Shown here: positions 56,606 through 64,000 of the stretch, in pieces
Layout: every line of letters begins with the position of its first letter
Position numbering within the stretch: position 1 is the first letter of the stretch
Assembly (NCBI GenBank): GCA_034231615.1
Contig: CM067317.1
Location: 2,378,501-2,442,500 of the forward strand
DNA length: 64,000 nucleotides
Direction: 5' to 3'
From: Meghimatium bilineatum
Taxonomy: Eukaryota > Mollusca > Gastropoda > Stylommatophora > Philomycidae
The notes under the pieces: model-generated
Told to the model about the DNA's origin: nothing
The model's input: the letters and a program-made list of their open reading frames with translations, nothing else
Databases searched by the model: none
Translations under genes and position numbers: made by a program

Positions 56606-56858
56606 GTAGTTTAAGCAAGTTGACATTTGTGGATGAGCACAGTTAATGTTCATGGAATCCCGAGGTCATTGTCCCAAAGTTGCACATTGGAGTATGTTAA
56701 GTGACTGACAATTGTTAATTGTGTGTTAGCACATGATACATGATGATGATGATGGTGGTGGCGATGGCGGACGGGCTGTGATCTATTGATTGAATGTTGG
56801 ATCGATGGACGATGTGTTCTTGACATTACATGGAGACTATGATAGACACCGAACACTT

Positions 56859-57078
56859 CCAGAACATTAGATGTTATATATAACAAAAATATCAGATCAT
56901 TAGATGTTATATATAAAAAAAATATCAGAACATTAGAGGTTCTATATCGAAAGAGATCAGAATAGTGGATGTTCTATACCAAAATAGAGCAGTGAGTGTT
57001 CTATATGAAAAGAGATAACATTGGGTGTTCTAAATGAAAACAGATGAGAACATTGGGTGTTCTATATGAGAAGATATC
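56859..57078. repeat. Degenerate ~33-bp tandem repeat, 7 copies
   Basis: Copies share AGAACATTAGATGTTATATA or GAACATTGGGTGTTCTATAT. Confidence 0.8.
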
Positions 57079-57334
57079 GCAAAGTGAGTCTGACATATCC
57101 TGCTGTGTATCTCCAAGAAAAACAACCCGAAGTTGGAATAAATCGAAGTAAGCATTAAATGGGACACAATACGATATTAGACAGAAATGCTTCTGGAGTG
57201 CTTTATAGGACACAAATTGATGAGAGTGTAGATCGTCTGTACAGACGAAGGTGCCATTCTTCCGAAGATAATTATGGGAGAACGGTTTCGGTGAAATCGA
57301 TGATCGTATATTTGGGTGAACAAGATTCAGTAAG

Positions 57335-57510
57335 AAGTGGTTGCTATGAGAATCGATATAAGAAGTGGTTGCTATGAGAATCGATATAAGAAGTGGTTGC
57401 TATGAGAATCGATATAAGAAGTGGTTGCTATGAGAATCGATATAAGAAGTGGTTGCTATGAGAATCGATATAAGAAGTGGTTGCTATGAGAATCGATATA
57501 AGAAGTGGTT
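57335..57510. repeat. 28-bp tandem repeat, 6 identical copies
   Basis: The unit contains GAAGTGGTTGCTATGAGAAT and CGATATAA. Confidence 0.97.
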
Positions 57511-57582
57511 GGCGATACCTGTTTACGAGTTTGGTGGACGATTGTCTGTTTGGTTATCAATGGCTACATCAAAACAAATCCG

Positions 57583-58468
57583 GAAAATCTTCAAGCTACA
57601 GAATCTCTTTCTGTGTACACAGACTGATGGTAACATAAATCTTCAAGCTACAGAATCTCTTTCTGTGTACACAGACTGATGGTAACATAAATCTTCAAGC
57701 TACAGAATCTCTTTCTGTGTACACAGACTGATGGTAACAGAAATCTTCAAGCTACAGAATCTCTTTCTGTGTACACAGACTGATGGTAACATAAATCTTC
57801 AAGCTACAGAATCTCTTTCTGTGTACACAGACTGATGGTAACATAAATCTTCAAGCTACAGAATCTCTTTCTGTGTACACAGACTGATGGTAACATAAAT
57901 CTTCAAGCTACAGAATCTCTTTCTGGGTACACAGACTGATGGTAACATAAATCTTCAAGCTACAGAATCTCTTTCTGTGTACACAGACTGATGGTAACAT
58001 AAATCTTCAAGCTACAGAATCTCTTTCTGTGTACACAGACTGATGGTAACATAAATCTTCAAGCTACAGAATCTCTTTCTGTGTACACAGACTGATGGTA
58101 ACATAAATCTTCAAGCTACAGAATCCTTTTCTGTGTACACAGACTGATGGTAACATAAATCTTCAAGCTACAGAATCTCTTTCTGTGTACACAGACTGAT
58201 GGTAACATAAATCTTCAAGCTACAGAATCTCTTTCTGTGTACACAGACTGATGGTAACATAAATCTTCAAGCTACAGAATCTCTTTCTGTGTACACAGAC
58301 TAATGGTAACATAAATCTTCAAGCTACAGAATCTCTTTCTGTGTACACAGACTGATGGTAACATAAATCTTCAAGCTACAGAATCTCTTTCTGTGTACAC
58401 AGACTGATGGTAACATAAATCTTCAAGCTACAGAATCTCTTTCTGTGTACACAGACTGATGGTAACAT
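57583..58468. repeat. 52-bp minisatellite, 17 near-identical copies, each with a 14-bp palindrome
   Basis: The unit contains AATCTTCAAGCTACAGAATC and TCTGTGTACACAGACTGATG. TCTGTGTACACAGA is a perfect 14-bp palindrome. Three or four single-base changes are seen in the whole array. Confidence 0.97.
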
Positions 58469-58489
58469 TTTCTTGCTAGCTTTGTCGAG

Positions 58490-58990
58490 GTGAGAAAGAG
58501 AGAGAGTATGTGTTCAGGCTGAATACTGTCCGATACTCATTGACTTGAACATCTTGAGATCGTTGACACTCTCGTAGAACATTTAGTATGTCTGCTCTGT
58601 CCATAGGTTCAACACGTTATGTTAGAGACAGAGCCAGCTAGCTTGCCGGCTCGTTCGTTTCCATCGACAACTGCGTGTCCAAGAATAAACATGAAAGTGA
58701 TTTGTTTGCTGTGAGGCCCATTCACCCATCGACTATGACTCCATCCATCGTCTATGACTCCACCCATCGTCTATGACTCCACCCATAGTATATGACTCCA
58801 CCCATCGTCTATGACTCTACCCATCGTCTATGACTCCACCCATCGTCTATGACTCCACCCATCGTCTATGACTCCACCCATCGTCTATGCACTTCACCTG
58901 CTTTGACTATCTGGATCATACTCATTGAGTCACTCAGTATGCATGCACGATAATAAGCTTGCTATTCCAGCCAGCTTAGGGCCTTCGTCA
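58490..58990 (-). mobile_element. LINE RNase H fragment containing a 19-bp minisatellite
   Basis: The minus strand reads GHAVVDGNERAGKLAG, a decayed GHAGVEGNERADQLA motif as at 28.9-29.4 kb. Near the right end TGGATCATACTCATTGAGTC matches 29336-29355. Between the two is the array 58735-58890. Confidence 0.8.
58735..58890. repeat. 19-bp tandem repeat, 8 copies
   Basis: The unit is CATCGTCTATGACTCCACC. The related LINE copy at 29275-29295 has a single CTAATGACTCCACCCATCC. Confidence 0.93.
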
Positions 58991-59574
58991 CAGCAAACAC
59001 CATCATCATTAGACCATTTGTTGTTGCGACGAATGTCCTCACTGGGACAGAAATCAATAAAGCAGATAAATCCATGTCTGTAAAAATTCCACCGAAATAT
59101 TCCATCAAAAATATCACGAAAATTCAGAAATTATTTACGACATTGAGCAATTGACTTTTTGTTTTAGTACACCCCCCCCCTCCTTTTTTTTAACTGAAGA
59201 CACGTCTACGGCCCTGTACTGCTTAAAATCCGCTCTTCTATTCGTATATGCATTTCTTATCTTTGTACCGGGTGCTGACACCGATATTTTATTCCTACAC
59301 ACATTCCGTTATTACTGGATCGATACCAACAAGAATCACCAGTGTTTCCACTCCAACACTTTCTGAATCAACTTTTTCCAAATGCTTGAATGTTTCTACT
59401 GGATTCTATCAGATTTTCATATCTCTAGGATTTGTTGAAAATACTTCAACTGGCAATAAACATCCCTTCTTCAAGTTTATCGTTTATCCTTTTTTCTCTC
59501 ACCGCATTCGTTCAACCCTTCCTCTGTATTATCTTTCTTTAATATATTTTATCCTAGTTTTTTTCATGCAAATT
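58991..59574. other. Intron sequence, no exon recognised
   Basis: AT-rich. A long plus-strand open frame (59248-59628) is Ser/Phe-rich and unrecognised. Confidence 0.4.
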
Positions 59575-59800
59575 TCTTTAACGGATTTTGATAGTAAATT
59601 TTGTATATTGGATTTTGATAGATTTTAATAGTAGCGTTTGATGGTAGATTTTTATTATAGATTGTAATAGTAGATTTTAATCATAGATATGAATAATAGA
59701 TTTTAATAGTAGATTTTGATATTGGGTTTTAATAGTAGTTTTACAATAGATTATAATAGTGGATTTTAATAGTGAATTTTAATAGTGGATTATAATAATA
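59575..59800. repeat. Degenerate ~15-bp repeat
   Basis: Irregular copies of GATTTTAATAGTAGA. Confidence 0.8.
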
Positions 59801-60057
59801 TACACATGAATACATTTACTTCCAGCATGTAGTAGACCTTGATTCTTCGTGATTAGAAATCAGCATCACGGTACACGGGATATTGGCCGTGCCGTGCTGT
59901 GATGCAGAGAGGAGACATCATCAGACGGCAACGTAAGGAGGCGGCATAAGCAGGGAAATAAAAATAAAAATTTGAATTATTCAATAATTTAAAAATAAAC
60001 TAAGGTTGGCATTTCATAGACTTGCACTATACTGAGAAAATCTACCACACACTTCGC

Positions 60058-60940
60058 ACCCCTCACACCTGGTAATCTCACACTTTCTCCCCTCACACCT
60101 GGTAATCTCACATTTTCTTCCCTTACACCTGGTAATCTCACACTTTATTCCCTCACACGTGGTAATCTCACACTTTCTCCCCTCACAAGTGGTAATCTCA
60201 CACTTTCTCCCCTCACACCTGGTAATCTCACACGTTCTCCGCACACACCTTGTAATCTCACACGTTCTCCCCTCACACCTAGTAATCTCACACTTTATTC
60301 CCTCACACCTGGTAATCTCACACTTTCTCCCCTCACACCTGGTAATCTCACACTTTATTCCCTCACACCTGGTAATCTCACACTTTCTCCTCTCACACTT
60401 AGTAATTTCACTTTCTCCCCTCATACCTGGTAATCTCACACGTTCTCCCCTCACACCTAGTAATCTCACACTTTCTCCTCTCACACTTAGTAATTTCACT
60501 TTCTCCCCTCACACCTGGTAATCTCACACTTTCTCCCCTCACACCTGTTAATCTCACACGTTCTCCCCTCACACCTGTTAATCTCACACGTTCTCCCCTC
60601 ACACCTGTTAATCTCACACTTTCTCCTCTCACACTTAGTAATTTCACTTTCTCCCCTCATACCTGGTAATCTCACACGTTCTCCCCTCACACCTAGTAAT
60701 CTCACACCAGGCAATCTAACACCTGGTAATCTCACACCTGGTAATCTCACACTTTCTCCCCTCACACCTGTTAATCTCACACTTTCTCCCCTCACACCTG
60801 GTAATCTCACACTTTCTCCTCTCACACTTAGTAATTTCACTTTCTCCCCTCACACCTGGTAATCTCACACTTTCTCCTCTCACACCTAGTAATCTCACAC
60901 CAGGCAATCTAACACCTGGTAATCTCACACCTGGTAATGA
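60058..60940. repeat. 30-bp minisatellite, about 29 copies, with higher-order blocks
   Basis: The unit contains CCTCACACCTGGTAATCTCA and CACTTTCTCC. A variant block (CACTTAGTAATTTCACTTTC) recurs at about 60395, 60485, 60630 and 60830, and shortened ACACCTGGTAATCTC units recur at 60715 and 60905. Confidence 0.96.
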
Positions 60941-61139
60941 GCTTTATATGTACATGTTCTCAATTCTAGTGTTACCTTCTTTTCCCGGTGGCTTTCCTTA
61001 TTAGGTCGGCCTCCATCTCTTCGCGGTACTGTGCCATCAACTAAAGCATTACTCGCCAATGATGTCTCTCTTGTGTTTCCTCAGACCCCGCATGAACAGA
61101 GCAGTATATTCATGTAATAATGTGGCAAACCTAACAAAA

Positions 61140-61290
61140 GCAAAAACAACACAAATTCGTTTCGACCAAAAGGTCTCATCAAGCACAAAATGCAAAACAC
61201 AACATCCACAACATACATTAATGGATATATGTCTATGTTGTGCCTTGTGTCCTGTATTTGATAAAAATATTATGCCCGAAACGCCAAATT
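61140..61290. mobile_element. Inverted pair of Penelope-type 3' motifs
   Basis: On the minus strand: TTGATGAGACCTTTTGGTCG then AAACGAAT (61155-61182). On the plus strand: TTGATAAAAATATTATGCCC then GAAACGCC (61258-61285), more decayed. The head-to-head layout is the same as at 56.2-56.6 kb. Confidence 0.5.
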
Positions 61291-62077
61291 TGTGATATTC
61301 TAATGATTCATAAAACTTTATTATCTTAGTGCATTTTACTGATTTTCTCAGTTTTACTGCAGTCCCACCTGATGCAATGCACATTCGAAAATGCTGTTCT
61401 AATCATGTACAAACTCTCCAATTACTTGTTTGTATGAAAATAAAAGATGGAGGGAGGCATAGAGAGACAAAAATAGAAAGAGAGAGAGAGAGAGAGAGAG
61501 AGCTGATGGCAGCTTTATTGTATTTCTAGGGTCTTAAGCAAGTTTATAGATGGCAAACATTGGATCCAATCTGTAAAAAAAAAAAGAACAGAACGTAGGC
61601 AGATAACAATATGGCCGTCAGCTGAAAGTGGTCCTAATGCCGTGCTCAGAAGATAAATATTTGATCATGGTCATTATTGAGATAGAATGCGGAAACCCAG
61701 ATTGAGGGGGGAAGTAACTCAGGAAATAAACTGAAACAAGGGAAGTAATAGAGACAAAAAATACGAATGTGTGTGTGTGTGTGGGTCAGTGATTGGAGGC
61801 AGTTATTGTGTTTTATAAACGAGCCTATCATTTAATGAAGATTACTATAATTTAGGCAGCCCACACTGGAGACTTCTGTGTGATGGGAATGTGAAGTGTT
61901 GTAATCGTGCCGATTATTGTGTAGCTAATAAATGTCGGTGATTAAGTCCTGTTAGTAGTGGCTGATTTTTCCACAATAATTCTTTCTAAGTTTTACCAAC
62001 ACAGATCCTAAGATTTTTCAACACAGATCATAAGATTTTCCAACATAGATTCTCACTCTTTTTATCTTAGACAATAG
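61291..62077. other. Intron sequence with simple repeats
   Basis: (GA)n at 61478-61503, (GT)n at 61766-61785, and a 22-bp repeat (CAACACAGATCATAAGATTT, 3 copies) at 61997-62056. No exon recognised. Confidence 0.55.
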
Positions 62078-62391
62078 GTATGTCAGTAACACAATAAGTT
62101 GTTACTGCAGATCAAGTCTATAGGTGCTCCGATAATACGAGTTATTGCTGCAGGTCAAGTCTATCGGTTCTCCTATCACACAATAATTTATTACTGCAGG
62201 TCAAGTCTATGGGTACTCCTATCCCCGTCTGAAACAAACCCACCAGAGTGTAGTGTCTGACAGTTGCTGTTTGATGCTAACATATTCATCCCTTCGTTTA
62301 TCTATTATATTTATCTTTACGGGGTGTACATTATCTGTACATTGTCTGTACATTGTCTGTACATTGTCTTAACATTGTCTGTAAATTGTCC
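62078..62391. repeat. Short tandem repeats (45 bp x3; 12 bp x5)
   Basis: 62078-62222: units with TTACTGCAGGTCAAGTCTAT. 62330-62391: CTGTACATTGT, five copies. Confidence 0.85.
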
Positions 62392-62738
62392 AGGTTTCAC
62401 TGGCATGTATAGATTAGGTAGTGGGAACTTTGGCTAAATCGTGACCAATCGTATTAATAGAAGATCTATCAACTAAAATGTAAACATGAACTAGTTTCTT
62501 ATATGCGTTCAATCTATTGGTTGCCCTTAGCTATTTTTGGCATGCGATTCTAATTATGTAAATAACGACCAATCAAAAGTCCAAGAATAGTCAAAAACGT
62601 AACGAACGGGCCCAAATTAATTCATTTCGAAAGTAAGTAGTGCAGACGATAGCTACGGTTCGATCTACGTGTAGTTTTGTCAGAAAGTTGATTTCCTTGT
62701 TGACTTTATCTATAGCGGGTTAACAAGAACCACCGTAA
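62392..62738. other. Single-copy sequence, no gene recognised
   Basis: It contains CCAAT-type motifs in both orientations (GACCAATCGT, CTATTGGTTG, GACCAATCAA). It could be regulatory, but nothing decides it. Confidence 0.35.
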
Positions 62739-62888
62739 ACAGTCGTAAAACTTTGTCAACTCTGGCAATACGGTCACGTGATGAGGAAACAGTCGTAAAA
62801 CTTTGTCAATTCTGGCAATACGGTCACGTGATGAGGAAACAGTCGTAAAACTTTGTCAACTCTGGCAATACGGTCACGTGATGAGGAA
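62739..62888. repeat. 50-bp tandem repeat, 3 copies, each with a CACGTG E-box
   Basis: The unit contains CAGTCGTAAAACTTTGTCAA and ATACGGTCACGTGATGAGG. One substitution separates the middle copy. Confidence 0.96.
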
Positions 62889-63010
62889 ATGCTTGGTGAC
62901 AAAAAAATATGTTCTTCGATGTATGGTGGAGGAGGGAGGGGGAGAGGTCAGAAGACGACATGGCTGAATAATAGTGAGGATTAAACAGGGTGTGAAGTTT
63001 CCAAACTCAT

Positions 63011-63345
63011 CAGAATGTGACACCCCTACATCAGAATGTGACACCCCTACATCAGAATGTGACACCACTACATCAGAATGTGACACCCCTACATCAGAAT
63101 GTGACACCACTACATCAGGATGTGACACCCCTACATCAGAATGTGACACCCCTACATCAGGATGTGACACCCCTACATCAGAATGTGACACCCCTACATC
63201 AGAATGTGGCACCCCTACATCAGGATGTGACACCCCTACATCAGGATGTGACAACCCTACATCAGAATGTGACACCCCTACATCAGGATGTGACACCCCT
63301 ACATCAGAATGTGACACCCCTACATCAGGATGTGACACCCCTACG
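63011..63345. repeat. 21-bp minisatellite, about 16 copies, at a LINE 3' end
   Basis: The unit contains GACACCCCTACATCAGAATG. It runs into ACCCTGACGGGTTATGG, the LINE 3' terminus also seen at 49200-49245. The 7-residue frame (CDTPTSE) is open on both strands only because of the period. Confidence 0.96.
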
Positions 63346-63400
63346 ACCCTGACGGGTTATGGCTTTTATTATTATGATTATATTTGTATCTACTTTGTGG
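63340..63400 (+). mobile_element. LINE 3'-terminal stub
   Basis: CCCCTACGACCCTGACGGGT, then TATGGCTTTTATTATTATGA, matches the 3' end of the nested LINE at 49.2 kb (antisense), with a different A/T tail. Confidence 0.75.
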
Positions 63401-63467
63401 GAATGCCTTTGTCCAAACAGATATATTATTGTATCCAAAATGTGTGATTACTTCAATATTTGGACAA

Positions 63468-64000
63468 TTTCAATCTGTGATTGTAAGCCTTCACATGTAC
63501 ATGATACCTTCAATCTGTGAATGAAACCCTCACATGTACAAGATGATACCTTCAATCTGTGAATGAAACCCTCACATGTACAAGATGATACCTTCAATCT
63601 GTGAATGAAACCCTCACATGTACAAGATGATACCTTCAATCTGTGAATGAAACCCTCACATGTATAAGATGATACCTTCAATCTGTGAATGAAACCCTCA
63701 CATGTACAAGATGATACCTTCAATCTGTGAATGAAACCCTCACATGTACAAGATGATACCTTCAATCTGTGAATGAAACCCTCACATGTACAAGATGATA
63801 CCTTCAATCTGTGAATGAAACCCTCACATGTACAAGATGATACCTTCAATCTGTGAATGAAACCCTCACATGTACAAGATGATACCTTCAATCTGTGAAT
63901 GAAACCCTCACATGTACAAGATGATAACTTCAATCTGTGAATGAAACCCTCACATGTACAAGATGATACCTTCAATCTGTGAATGAAACCCTCACATGTA
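63468..64000. repeat. 42-bp minisatellite, 12-13 copies, running off the right edge
   Basis: The unit contains ACCTTCAATCTGTGAATGAA and ACCCTCACATGTACAAGATG. Copies are nearly identical. Confidence 0.97.

Noticed and set aside
60014..60928. Arg/Cys-rich minus frames of up to 161 codons
   Set aside because: They are translations of the 30-bp array.

Overview
The window looks like nuclear DNA of an invertebrate animal. It carries spliced genes with GT-AG introns, an animal-type RTCB tRNA ligase gene and the first coding exon of a synaptic active-zone scaffold gene. The rest is dominated by decayed non-LTR retrotransposons (RTE-like and RNase H-bearing I-like LINEs), Penelope-like element (PLE) remnants, tRNA-derived SINEs and many minisatellites. 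A marine lophotrochozoan would fit, but nothing seen here fixes the phylum.

Layout. 1-10.3 kb is the 5' part of RTCB on the minus strand: four coding exons (10222-10311, 5563-5709, 1998-2046, 913-1120) encoding residues 1-164 plus two bases. The gene continues off the left edge. Its introns hold LINE fragments and at least eight tandem arrays. From 10.7 to 45 kb I see no convincing host exon. This stretch holds LINE, PLE and SINE debris, a 1.3 kb non-autonomous retroposon with a 14-bp target-site duplication, and tandem arrays up to 1.6 kb. At 45872-46107 on the plus strand lies a coding exon starting MGNE and ending in a RIM/Piccolo-type PDLSHLT helix, followed by a GTAAGT donor. I recognise no downstream exon, so its first intron probably fills the rest of the window (over 17.8 kb).

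Tandem repeats with periods of 12 to 77 bp cover roughly a third of the window (my hand estimate). Several arrays can be traced to a single-copy precursor visible here: a splice-donor region of RTCB, the 3' end of a LINE, a LINE RNase H segment, a dispersed repeat and the head of a SINE. Periods recur in unrelated sequences: five arrays of 23 bp and three of 42 bp.

Nearly all long open frames in the window are by-products of repeat periods (18, 21, 24, 30, 42, 51 bp) or pieces of retrotransposon ORFs. Only the RTCB exons and the MGNE exon are called as host coding sequence.
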